From Gemmatimonadota bacterium (GTDB lineage: Bacteria; Gemmatimonadota; Gemmatimonadetes; Palauibacterales; KS3-K002): a stretch of 64,000 bases of DNA. This document shows positions 52,066 to 60,083 of this stretch, one piece after another; the first letter of the stretch is position 1; each line of letters starts with the position of its first letter. A model generated the notes under the pieces. It was not told the origin of the DNA. It ran no database searches and saw only the letters and a program-made list of their open reading frames with translations. The position numbers and the translations under genes are program-made. The stretch is taken from assembly GCA_020344215.1 (NCBI GenBank), contig CP070815.1, positions 2,387,858 to 2,451,857 on the forward strand, written 5' to 3'.

Positions 52066-54312
52066 TCAGTCCTGCGGGGTGGATTGAAGCGCCCTCTCGA
52101 TGAAGGCTTTGACATCGCGCCCCACGCTGCTCTCCGGGTGAGTCTCGACCATCCTCTCAGCGACCGGCAACGCCTTGCGCAGCTCTCCCGACTTCACGTA
52201 GTGATCGGCAAGGGCGTAGAGGTCGAGGTTCTCCGGCTCGAGCTCGACCGCCCTGAGCAGCGCCGCCTCAGCCCGCGACAGGCGCCTCAGGTACTGCTGA
52301 ACGAGCCCCAGGTTGTAGTGAACTCGAGACCGCTCGGGCATCCCTTGCGCAGCTCGCTCCAAGTACTCGACCGCCTCTTCGTAGCGATCCATCTCGCCCA
52401 AGAGGAGCCCGAGAGAGTAGGCCACTTCGTGCTGCTCCGGGTAGACCTCGAGGATCTCGCGCAGCAATTGCTCGGCCTCGTCGTTCCTCCCCATCGAGTT
52501 GTAGAGCACGGCAAGGTTCGCCTTGGCTGGGTAGAAGAGGTCGTCGATCTCGATGGCCGTCTTGTAGTATGCCTCAGCGCGTTCGCCATCACCGAGATTC
52601 GTATACAGATTCCCCAGGTTGAAGCCAGCGAACGAGAAATCGAGCGAATACTCCATCGCCACCTGGTATTCGGTCAGCGTCTCCTGCAAAGCCTCTCGCT
52701 GATACGGCTTCAGCAGGCCCTCTGACACACCTGCCAACCGCGTCGCTGCCTGCATGCGGACGGCCCGCACGGGATCGAAGAGAAGCGGCGCTACGAGCTC
52801 GACCAGCTGCTCGGCGCTGGCCGGCGCGAAGTTGCTCACCGCCGTATAGCGGACTATTGGCTCGTCGTCCTGCAGCGCCCTGTTGAAGGCGGCGGTGCTC
52901 CGCTCGCCGGGGTATTGGCCGAGGAGAGAGAGGGCCGTGGCGCGAACGATGGCCGGATAGAGGTCGTCCTGCGACAACCGGATCAGTTCTTCCTGTGCCG
53001 CCGGGCTCGCGTCGCGGCCCGCGGCGAGGATGGTGCCGTAGTGTGGCTTCTTGGCCTTGCCGTACCACTGCACATAGTAGTCGGCGGACCACTCGACCGA
53101 CTTGTCGTCGTGGCAGCCGCTCTGGCTGCAGGCGTTAGGGACGCCGATCTCGAGTGTGAGGTCCGGACGTGGCACTCGAATGCTGTGATCCGCCCGGTAG
53201 TCGATGACCATGTATGGGCGCTCCGCCATGTGACATTTCACGCAGAGTGCCCCGTCACTCGGCCTACCCTCGTGGACCTTCTGGTGGAAGTGGTGGTCAT
53301 AACTGTCGTAGGTGTCGGCCCGGTGGCACTGCAGGCAGAGCTCGTTGCGCTCCTCGAGCAACTTCAGGCTGTGTACGTCGTGGCAGTCGCTGCAGCGCAC
53401 GTCGTTGCGGAACATCTTGCTCTGGATGAAAGAGCCGTAGACGTACACTTCCTCGAGGATCTGGCCGTCGGCGAAGTACAACTGCTCTTCCAGGACCGTC
53501 GGCACCTGGTTGTCCATCAAAGCGGTGCGCGTGTGGTCGTAGTCCCCCAGCTCGGTGCGCCGCGAATGGCAGGGTGCGCACAACTCCACCTGGTCACGCG
53601 AGTTGATCCCCGCGGTCCGGATCAGGAGGCCGTAGTTCTCGACCTCCGGGCGCGCCATCGGCGGGATCTCTGCCCACACCACGTGCCGCGAGCCGGGTCC
53701 ATGGCAGGCCTCGCAACTCACGTCGATCTCCGACCAACTCGTCGAGAAGGTCTGTGTCTCTGGATCGTAGCCCTTCTTGAGGTTGGTCGAGTGGCACTCG
53801 GCGCACATGCCGTTCCAATTCTGGCCGCCCCGTGTCCAGTGCAGCCAATCATCCGACGGGATGTCCTGCCCCGGGTAGAGGTAGAACCACTGGCCGCGCT
53901 CCACATCCCAGGCGATCGTAAGTGACTGGAGGCGGCCGCCGGGGAATGGCACTAGGTACTGTTGCAGCGGTTCGACCCCGAACGTGTAGGCAATCTCGAA
54001 CTCGCCAGGCTCGCCGTCCGGGCCCTGGGTGTGGACGAAGTACCTACCATCCCTCCGGTAGAAGCGGGCGCTCAGCCCACCATACTCGAAGACGGTGTCG
54101 TTGAAATCGCCGACGACGGTGCTGTCGCTCGCCACCGCCATGGCGTTGTCGTGGTCGGAACCCGCCCAGGCCGAGTCGGCTGCTTCATGACAGGAGACGC
54201 AAGCGTCGCGGCCGACGAAGGTCGCTACGCTTGCGTCGATGCCGCGAGCGACCGCCCGGGCCCGGCTCTCCTTTAGAGCGTAGACGGGCATCGTCAGCAC
54301 GATCACCGCCAT
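52066..54312 (-). CDS. Octahaem cytochrome c with TPR C-terminus
   Basis: 748 aa from ATG 54312. Seven CxxCH haem sites: CVSCH (38-42), CAECH, CEACH, CAPCH, CSDCH, CLQCH and CVKCH, plus CSQSGCH, an eighth with four residues between cysteines. After the haem part (to about residue 360) come HEAT-like ('IVRATALSLLGQYPGE') and then TPR repeats ('GNLYTNLGDGERAEAYYKTAIEI', 'AVLYNSMGRNDEAEQLLREIL'). The N-terminus is hydrophobic but lacks basic residues. The reading frame extends upstream to a stop at 54366. It overlaps the cytochrome b gene by 128 bp in another frame. Periplasmic electron transfer is likely. Confidence 0.87.
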   Translation of the reverse strand: MAVIVLTMPVYALKESRARAVARGIDASVATFVGRDACVSCHEAADSAWAGSDHDNAMAVASDSTVVGDFNDTVFEYGGLSARFYRRDGRYFVHTQGPDGEPGEFEIAYTFGVEPLQQYLVPFPGGRLQSLTIAWDVERGQWFYLYPGQDIPSDDWLHWTRGGQNWNGMCAECHSTNLKKGYDPETQTFSTSWSEIDVSCEACHGPGSRHVVWAEIPPMARPEVENYGLLIRTAGINSRDQVELCAPCHSRRTELGDYDHTRTALMDNQVPTVLEEQLYFADGQILEEVYVYGSFIQSKMFRNDVRCSDCHDVHSLKLLEERNELCLQCHRADTYDSYDHHFHQKVHEGRPSDGALCVKCHMAERPYMVIDYRADHSIRVPRPDLTLEIGVPNACSQSGCHDDKSVEWSADYYVQWYGKAKKPHYGTILAAGRDASPAAQEELIRLSQDDLYPAIVRATALSLLGQYPGERSTAAFNRALQDDEPIVRYTAVSNFAPASAEQLVELVAPLLFDPVRAVRMQAATRLAGVSEGLLKPYQREALQETLTEYQVAMEYSLDFSFAGFNLGNLYTNLGDGERAEAYYKTAIEIDDLFYPAKANLAVLYNSMGRNDEAEQLLREILEVYPEQHEVAYSLGLLLGEMDRYEEAVEYLERAAQGMPERSRVHYNLGLVQQYLRRLSRAEAALLRAVELEPENLDLYALADHYVKSGELRKALPVAERMVETHPESSVGRDVKAFIERALQSTPQD

Positions 54313-55012
54313 CGCGATGACACCAGCTAATCTCCATCCCTGCAGCGTATAAGTGCCAGGCCATCAGAACGATCAACAGTACGGGGACGACGGTCGTGTG
54401 AAACGTATAGAAGTTGGTGAGCGTGGCCGATCCGATCTCGGGGCCACTGCGTACCACGTCCTGTAGCCAGTCACCGATCAACGGCACGTAGCCGATCATT
54501 CCCGTGCAGATTGTGATCGCCCAATACGACAGCTGGTCCCACGGCTGTAGGTAGTCGGTGAAGTTCGAGACGAGAACGCAAAGCAAGAGAGCGAGGCCGA
54601 TCACCCAGTTGAACTGGCGGGGACCGTGATAGCCGCCGGTGAAGTAGACCCGCAACAGATGGAGAAAGACCACCGCGATCAGAAGATTGGCGCTCCAGTG
54701 GTGAATGCTTCGCACGAACTTCCCGAAAAACACTTCGTTCTGAAGAGTGACGATCGATTCGTATGCCCGACCGGGCGAGGGCTCGTAAACGAACATCAAG
54801 AGGATGCCGGTAGCGGCGAGCAGCAGGAAAAGCACCAGCGACATGCCGCCCAGGCCAAAGGTGTGCGTGTACCTCAGCGTTCTCTTGGGCAGGCATAAGG
54901 GGCGGAAGTGCAGGATGAGGTTGTTGACGACGACCCACTTCCGCTCCCGGTCATCGCGCGGGTAGATGGGGCCCCGGAATACGGAGCGCCAGACGCGCTT
55001 GGCGAGCTTCAC
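54185..55012 (-). CDS. Cytochrome b (b6-type N-terminal domain)
   Basis: 275 aa from GTG 55012, chosen because it overlaps the upstream stop (GTGA). Four TM helices with two His pairs, 'SIHHWSANLLIAVVFLHLLR' and 'YTFHTTVVPVLLIVLMAWHLY', spaced 14 apart as in b6, so two haems b are expected. The last 45 residues ('RSKGEPGPGGRSRHRRKRSD') are basic and low in structure. They overlap the cytochrome c gene's signal region in another frame, suggesting a frameshift or gene junction. Probably transfers quinol electrons to the octahaem cytochrome. Confidence 0.82.
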   Translation of the reverse strand: MKLAKRVWRSVFRGPIYPRDDRERKWVVVNNLILHFRPLCLPKRTLRYTHTFGLGGMSLVLFLLLAATGILLMFVYEPSPGRAYESIVTLQNEVFFGKFVRSIHHWSANLLIAVVFLHLLRVYFTGGYHGPRQFNWVIGLALLLCVLVSNFTDYLQPWDQLSYWAITICTGMIGYVPLIGDWLQDVVRSGPEIGSATLTNFYTFHTTVVPVLLIVLMAWHLYAAGMEISWCHRDGGDRADDARLRSKGEPGPGGRSRHRRKRSDLRRPRRLRLLS

Positions 55013-55698
55013 CCGCCCTTCGCCTGTCGCGCCGTGCCCAGTACCCAGTCCCATATAGGAGTGCTCACCCCGAAGTCCCTTGTCGAATCCTGGTAGTGGT
55101 GGCGGAAGTGCTTCTTCTTCAGGTAGAGCATCACCCGCCCATGGAGTGAGAAGTGGTGCACGGCGTAGTGGATGGTGTCGTAAATGAGATACCCCAACGT
55201 GAACCCCGCAAAGAGCCCAGGTCCAGCACCGGGGCCTGCCGCCAGCCTGAAGGCCAGGAAGAAGGTGACGGCGAGTGGGATGCTCAGCGAGGGCGGCAGT
55301 ACCAGCCGCTTGGAGTCGTTGGGGAAGTCGTGGTGGACGCCGTGCGCCAGAAAGTAATGCCTCTGACGCAAGGTACCGAGCTTGGCCAGCGCCGCTTCGC
55401 CCGGCGCCAGCCGGCTCACAATCTCGCGGACCTCGTCCTCCAATTCGGGAGTCGTGTGGAACACGAAGCGGTGGACCAGGTATTCGGCCAGAGTCCAGAG
55501 GATCAACCCGGCGATGAAGAAGAGCACGATCCGGCCGACCTGCACCCCGGCGGAATAACTCAAGAATAGCATTACCGCGATGACAGGTATGAAGATCACG
55601 TGGGGCACCACCGGGTGCACGTACGTGAACATCTCCAGGAGATTGCTTCTGAAGATCCGCACCGACTCGTCCTTGTTTGACACGTACTTCTTGGCCAT
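55009..55698 (-). CDS. Fatty-acid hydroxylase/sterol-desaturase superfamily protein
   Basis: 229 aa. Diiron His boxes: 'HRFVFH', 'HGVHHDFP', 'HYAVHHF' and 'HFRHHYQDS', with hydrophobic segments ('VIFIPVIAVMLFLSY', 'LFFIAGLILWTLAEY') between. It belongs to the integral-membrane diiron oxygenase superfamily (PF04116). The substrate (fatty acyl, sphingoid or carotenoid) is not known. The stop overlaps the GTG start of cytochrome b, and the pair may supply electrons. Confidence 0.85.
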   Translation of the reverse strand: MAKKYVSNKDESVRIFRSNLLEMFTYVHPVVPHVIFIPVIAVMLFLSYSAGVQVGRIVLFFIAGLILWTLAEYLVHRFVFHTTPELEDEVREIVSRLAPGEAALAKLGTLRQRHYFLAHGVHHDFPNDSKRLVLPPSLSIPLAVTFFLAFRLAAGPGAGPGLFAGFTLGYLIYDTIHYAVHHFSLHGRVMLYLKKKHFRHHYQDSTRDFGVSTPIWDWVLGTARQAKGG

Positions 55699-55898
55699 TT
55701 CACCCCTCTCGCGACACGGCGGTTCCTGTTGGATCGGGCGTCAGCCCGTGACTCCCGGAGTGCGGTCACGATACAAGAAGGTCGCGGCGCTGAAAAGAGG
55801 TCGGGTCGTCGCCAGGCCGCTAGCCGCCGTGCCGAGACGCCCAGCGGTGCTGAAATTCCCAGACCGTGCGGCTATATTTTCTTCAAAGGGAGGAAGAT

Positions 55899-57425
55899 AT
55901 GCCGCGAAGCCTGCTTCGTGAACTCGTTCGTCGGCGAGTGCCCGAGTATGTCGGCATCTATCTCGCCGCCGGCTGGGGGCTCCTCGAGTTCACCGATTGG
56001 GCCACGAACCACTTCGACTGGACGCTCCCGGTGACCGACTACGTGGTCGGGGCCTGGCTGCTCTGTCTTCCCGTCGTGATCTACGCCGCCTGGAGTGGGG
56101 GCGGCGCGGCCGCCGCCACGCGCCGAGCTCGAAAGGCTAAACGCGGCACCAGATCCGTCGCCGTCCTCCCCTTCGCCAACCTCTGCGACAGCCCGGACTA
56201 CGAGTTCCTGAGCGATGGCCTTACCGAGGAGATCATAAACGCTTTGACCCGAATCGAGGGGCTCAACGTTGTCTCGCGCACCTCCGCGTTCTCGTACAAA
56301 GGGAAGAACGAGGACGTCCGTAAGATCGGCCGGGAGCTGAACGTCGAGGCGGTGCTCGAGGGCAGCGTGCAGGCCGTGGGCAACAGGTTGCGCGTGACCA
56401 CGCAGCTCGTAGATGTGGCCGGCGGCTTCCATCTCTGGTCTGAGCGATTCGACCGAGAGATGGAGGACGTCTTCGCCATCGAGGACGAGATCGCCGAGAA
56501 CGTCATGCGCGCCCTACGGATCTTCCTCCGAGAGGATGAGCGGCGCGCTCTCGCCAAGCTGCCCACTTCGAATGTCAGGGCCTACGAGTACTACCTGCGC
56601 GGCCGGCAGTTCTTCCACCAGAGCCGAAGGAAGAGCCTCGAGTTCGCCCGGGAGATGTTCCGTCGCGCCATCGGGGCCGACCCGGAGTACGCTTTGGCCT
56701 ATGCCGGCGTAGCCAACGCCAGCGCCCTCATCCACATGTACTATCCCACCAGCGAGGGGAATCTGGAGCAGGCCGACGAGGCCAGTCTCAAAGCTCTGCA
56801 GCTCGACCCAGAGCTTGCCGACGCGCACGCGGCCCGCGGATTCGCGCTCTCCATGCTGAAACGCTTCGACGAGGCTGAACAGGAGTTCAGAACGGCGATC
56901 GGTCTCAACCCGAAACTGTTCGAGGCCCGCTACTTCTACGCCCGGACGTGCTTCCAGCAGGGCAAACTGCAGCAAGCCGCCCAGCTCTTCGATGCGGCTT
57001 CCCAGGTGCGCGAGGATTACCAGTCGGCCTTCTTCGCCGCCCAGTCCCACGAAGCTGTGGGCAACAAGGACGAGGCCGAGGCGCGGTACCTGCGCGCTCT
57101 ACGGGTTGCCGAGGAGCACATGGAACTCAACCCCGACGACCCGCGTGCCGCGACGATGCGCGCCGTCGCGCTATGCCGGCTGGGTCGACAGGAGGAAGGG
57201 CTTCACTGGGCCCAGCAGGCCCTGGCAATCGACCCGCACGACGCAGGCGTACGCTACAACGTGGCGTGCCTGTACGCGCTGGAAGGCGAAGCGGACAAGG
57301 CTATCGACTGCCTGGAAGAGGCGATCGGAGTCGGGTTCGGGAACCGGGGTTGGATCGAGCAAGATCCCGATCTCGCCTCTCTGCGCGACCACCCCCGCTA
57401 TCATGCCCTCCTAGAGCGTATGTGA
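55899..57425 (+). CDS. TolB-like/TPR protein with single TM segment
   Basis: 508 aa from ATG 55899 (GGAGG 5 nt upstream). Residues 5-30 'RELVRRRVPEYVGIYLAAGW' and a TM near 45-65 precede a TolB-N-like domain ('SVAVLPFANLCDSPDYEFLSDGLTEEI', key words 'AVLPFAN' and 'LSDGLTEEI') and then TPR units to the end ('AHAARGFALSMLKRFDEAEQEF'). This architecture is widespread in Acidobacteria/Gemmatimonadota. Its function is unknown; a signalling or regulator role is inferred. Confidence 0.82.
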   Translation: MPRSLLRELVRRRVPEYVGIYLAAGWGLLEFTDWATNHFDWTLPVTDYVVGAWLLCLPVVIYAAWSGGGAAAATRRARKAKRGTRSVAVLPFANLCDSPDYEFLSDGLTEEIINALTRIEGLNVVSRTSAFSYKGKNEDVRKIGRELNVEAVLEGSVQAVGNRLRVTTQLVDVAGGFHLWSERFDREMEDVFAIEDEIAENVMRALRIFLREDERRALAKLPTSNVRAYEYYLRGRQFFHQSRRKSLEFAREMFRRAIGADPEYALAYAGVANASALIHMYYPTSEGNLEQADEASLKALQLDPELADAHAARGFALSMLKRFDEAEQEFRTAIGLNPKLFEARYFYARTCFQQGKLQQAAQLFDAASQVREDYQSAFFAAQSHEAVGNKDEAEARYLRALRVAEEHMELNPDDPRAATMRAVALCRLGRQEEGLHWAQQALAIDPHDAGVRYNVACLYALEGEADKAIDCLEEAIGVGFGNRGWIEQDPDLASLRDHPRYHALLERM

Positions 57426-57435
57426 GGTATTCGGG

Positions 57436-57954
57436 CTAACGCTCTATCCCGTCACGAGATATGATCCCACGTCTATAGTAGTGCTTCACCTCCTGCATCT
57501 CGGTGACCAGGTCCGCTCGCTCCAGCAGCTCCGGCGGGGCGCGCCGGCCTGTAAGGACCAGCTCCACCCCCTTTGGCCGTGCCGCTACGAGGGCCAGTAC
57601 CTGCTCCAGCGACACCAGGTCGAACCAGAGTGCGACGTTGATCTCGTCGAGCACCACGATATCGTAACGACCCGAGAGCATGGCGGCTCGGGCCGCGTCC
57701 AATCCCCGGCGTGCCCGGACGACGTCCTCAGAAGTTACGTCCTCACGCCGAATGCACTCGGTTTCACCGTACTGCTTGATAGTGATCAACGGATGGTCGC
57801 CTAGCGCGTCCAGCTCGCCGTACCGCTGGCCCTTCATGAATTGGCCGAAGTAAGTCCGCAGCCCGTGGCCCGCGGCGCGCAACGCGAGTCCCAGGGCAGC
57901 AGTGGTCTTCCCCTTGCCGTCCCCGGTATAGATCTGGACGTAGCCCGTCTTCAC
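57436..57954 (-). CDS. cobO: Cob(I)yrinic acid a,c-diamide adenosyltransferase
   Basis: 172 aa. P-loop G-D-G-K-G-K-T-T at residues 11-18, 'FGQFMKGQRYGELDAL', 'YDIVVLDEINVALWFDLV' and 'VLTGRRAPPELLERADLVTEM' are diagnostic of CobA/CobO/BtuR. It adenosylates cobalamin precursors with ATP. Cytoplasmic. It starts 10 bp downstream of the nucleoside phosphorylase stop on the same strand and converges with the TolB/TPR gene. Confidence 0.94.
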   Translation of the reverse strand: MKTGYVQIYTGDGKGKTTAALGLALRAAGHGLRTYFGQFMKGQRYGELDALGDHPLITIKQYGETECIRREDVTSEDVVRARRGLDAARAAMLSGRYDIVVLDEINVALWFDLVSLEQVLALVAARPKGVELVLTGRRAPPELLERADLVTEMQEVKHYYRRGIISRDGIER

Positions 57955-57963
57955 TGGACTGCC

Positions 57964-58728
57964 CTACTCTGCCGCCAGCAGCCGCCGGAGCGCGGCCACC
58001 GCGACCTTGACCGCCGAGTCCTCGCCGTGCGCCAGGTCCGATTCGCCGATCGCCTCGCCGCCGACGATATTGACGACGCCGGTCACACAGCCGCCACGCA
58101 GGCCGAGCGCGCTGCACATAGTCAGCAGCGTCGCCGCCTCCATCTCGTAGTTCAGGACGTGGAGGCGCCGCCACTCCTCCGTCGCCCCCTGGAAGCGCCT
58201 CAAGACGTATCCGCTGAACGAGTCGGATCGCTCCTCGCCGGGGTAGAAGCTGGCTGAGGAGGCTGTGATCCCCACGTAATACGGGCAGCCGATCGCCTCG
58301 GCAGCCCCTACCAGTGCAGCTATCAGCTGGTGATGGGCCACAGCTGGGTACTCCAGCGGCGCGTAATCGGTCGAGGCGCCGTCGAGCCGTACCGCCCCGC
58401 TAGTGATGATCACGTCGCCGATAGCGATTTCCGGCTGGATGGCTCCGGTCGTACCGACGCGCAGGAAGGTGCGCACGCCGAGCCGGGCCAGCTCCTCGAC
58501 GGCGATGGAGGTGGACGGGCCACCGATGCCCGTGGAGCTCACGAGAACCGGTTGGCCCTCGAGTTGAGCGACGAAAGTTCGGAACTCGCGGCGATTGGCG
58601 ATCTCGCGAGCCTGCGGGTCGACGGCGACGGCAATCTTGGCCACGCGTCCCGGATCGCCGGGCAGGAGCGCGTGCGTCGCTCCTCTCACGGACCCGGCAT
58701 CCAGATCGAGATGGTAGACCTTGGCCAT
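57964..58728 (-). CDS. Uridine/purine-type nucleoside phosphorylase
   Basis: 254 aa. NP-I superfamily motifs: 'LLPGDPGRVAKIA' (phosphate loop), 'SSTGIGGPSTSIAVEELA', 'LRVGTTGAIQPE' and 'NYEMEAATLLTMCSALGL'. These fit uridine phosphorylase-type enzymes, which split nucleosides with phosphate to base and ribose-1-phosphate. The exact nucleoside is not decided by sequence alone. Cytoplasmic. Confidence 0.9.
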   Translation of the reverse strand: MAKVYHLDLDAGSVRGATHALLPGDPGRVAKIAVAVDPQAREIANRREFRTFVAQLEGQPVLVSSTGIGGPSTSIAVEELARLGVRTFLRVGTTGAIQPEIAIGDVIITSGAVRLDGASTDYAPLEYPAVAHHQLIAALVGAAEAIGCPYYVGITASSASFYPGEERSDSFSGYVLRRFQGATEEWRRLHVLNYEMEAATLLTMCSALGLRGGCVTGVVNIVGGEAIGESDLAHGEDSAVKVAVAALRRLLAAE

Positions 58729-58774
58729 GGCCCGAATATCCGGCCCGAGCGAGCTCGCCGCCAGCGGGGCAGCT

Positions 58775-59668
58775 TCAGTGGCCGGTTTGAAGTACCCTGA
58801 CCGGATCTACCGTGGTCGCCCTCAAGGCAGGGAGCAAAGATGCGAGCAGCGCGACGATCGCGAGCAGCAACACGACGCCGACGAACGATACCGGGTTGGT
58901 GGCGCTCACACCGTAGAGCATGTTGCCGATGATGCGGGCGGCGCCGATGGCGCACCCGACACCGATGAGGCTTCCGAGCACTGCGAGTCGGATCCCTCGT
59001 CGGAGCATCAGCTTCAGTATCTGGTTGTTCTCGGCCCCGAACGCCAGGCGGACGCCGATCTCATGTCGTCGTTGCGTCACGTTGAACGACATGACGCCGT
59101 ATAGCCCTGCGGCCACCAGTACGAGTGCCAGAACGGCAAAGAGACCGACCAGTAGCGTCATGAAGCGGCGGCCCGACGCCGATCCACGGTACAGCTCGTC
59201 CATTGTGCGGACGCCGGACAGCGGAAGGTCGGCGTCGATCTCCGATAGCTCGCGGCTGATGGACGGAACGAGCGACAGCGGGTCGAGTGCGGCGCGCACG
59301 ACAAGCCACTTCTCCGTCAGAAAGCTGCGGCTGAACGGGAAGTAGATCTCACGAAGGACCTCGGCTTCCAGCCCGTACTGCCGGACGTCATCGACGACCC
59401 CGACGACGACGGCGTCGAACCAGCGATCCAGCTTCGTTACGGTGCTCGACCGGTCGGCCTTCAGGATGTCGGAGGCCAGCCCTCCCCAATCGCTGATCAG
59501 CTCACGTGCGCGGGCGTCGGCCGCTTCCTCGCTGGCGCCCCGCGACACCGCCTCCTCGTACAGGTCCTCGAGCTGACTCGCCAGCTCGTCGACGATCCCC
59601 TCGGCCCTGCCAACCTTCATCTCGGGGAGCGGCAGGCGCTCCCGGACATACTGCCTCCAGTCACGCAT
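58775..59668 (-). pseudogene. ADOP-type FtsX-like permease with large internal deletion
   Basis: 297 codons, against about 800-880 in intact ADOP permeases. Residues 1-76 are the soluble N-terminal helical domain ('EGIVDELASQLEDLYEEAV'); residues 82-297 are the C-terminal periplasmic piece and last three TM helices ('VVGVVDDVRQYG', 'LLVGLFAVLALVLVAAGLYGVM', 'RRHEIGVRLAFGAENNQI'). The intervening first TM, MacB-like periplasmic core and middle TMs are missing, so the join is in frame but the product is unlikely to work. Paired with padR, which overlaps its start by 8 bp. Confidence 0.75.
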
Positions 59669-59993
59669 TCTCCAAGCCCAGGATCTGGTTCACCGCGGCG
59701 GCAAACTGCGTCCACGTCTCCTGCTGCTCCGCCAGCGCCTCCCCACCCTTAGCGGTCAAGCGGTAGAAGCGGCGCCGCCGCTGCCCCGCCTTCTCCACCC
59801 AGCGGCCGCTGATCCACCCCTTCTTCTCCATCCGACAGAGCACCGGGTAGAGGGAGGGGATCTGGAACTGCAGCCGGCCGCCGGAGCGCGCCTCGATCAA
59901 CTTGCCGATCTCGTACGCGTGCCGCGGCGCGTGATCGGGCAGATGCAGGATCAGCAGCTCGACGCTCCCCTTTTTCAGCTCCGAGCTGAACAT
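59661..59993 (-). CDS. PadR-family transcriptional regulator
   Basis: 110 aa from ATG 59993 (GGAGG 5 nt upstream; ATG 60014 upstream possible). Typical PadR start 'SSELKKGSVELLILHLP', winged helix 'HAYEIGKLIEARSGGRLQFQIPSLYPVL' (key words 'HAYEIGKLI', 'SLYPVL') and 'RRRFYRLTAKGGEALAEQ'. It is predicted to repress itself and the downstream permease through the palindrome at 60017-60039. The regulator stays intact although the permease is deleted. Confidence 0.92.
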   Translation of the reverse strand: MFSSELKKGSVELLILHLPDHAPRHAYEIGKLIEARSGGRLQFQIPSLYPVLCRMEKKGWISGRWVEKAGQRRRRFYRLTAKGGEALAEQQETWTQFAAAVNQILGLENA

Positions 59994-60016
59994 CTTCGCC
60001 TCCTGTATGCCCATGC

Positions 60017-60039
60017 TATATATTGCATCGCAATATATA
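60017..60039 (-). promoter_or_regulatory. PadR operator palindrome
   Basis: Perfect 10-bp arms, left arm TATATATTGC (60017-60026) and right arm GCAATATATA (60030-60039) with centre ATC, in an AT-rich island 24 bp upstream of the padR ATG. Size, symmetry and position fit a PadR dimer operator overlapping the promoter. Confidence 0.75.
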
Positions 60040-60083
60040 ATGAGGGCGATGGGACGCTCCACAGCCGGGCGGGCGGACATCGA

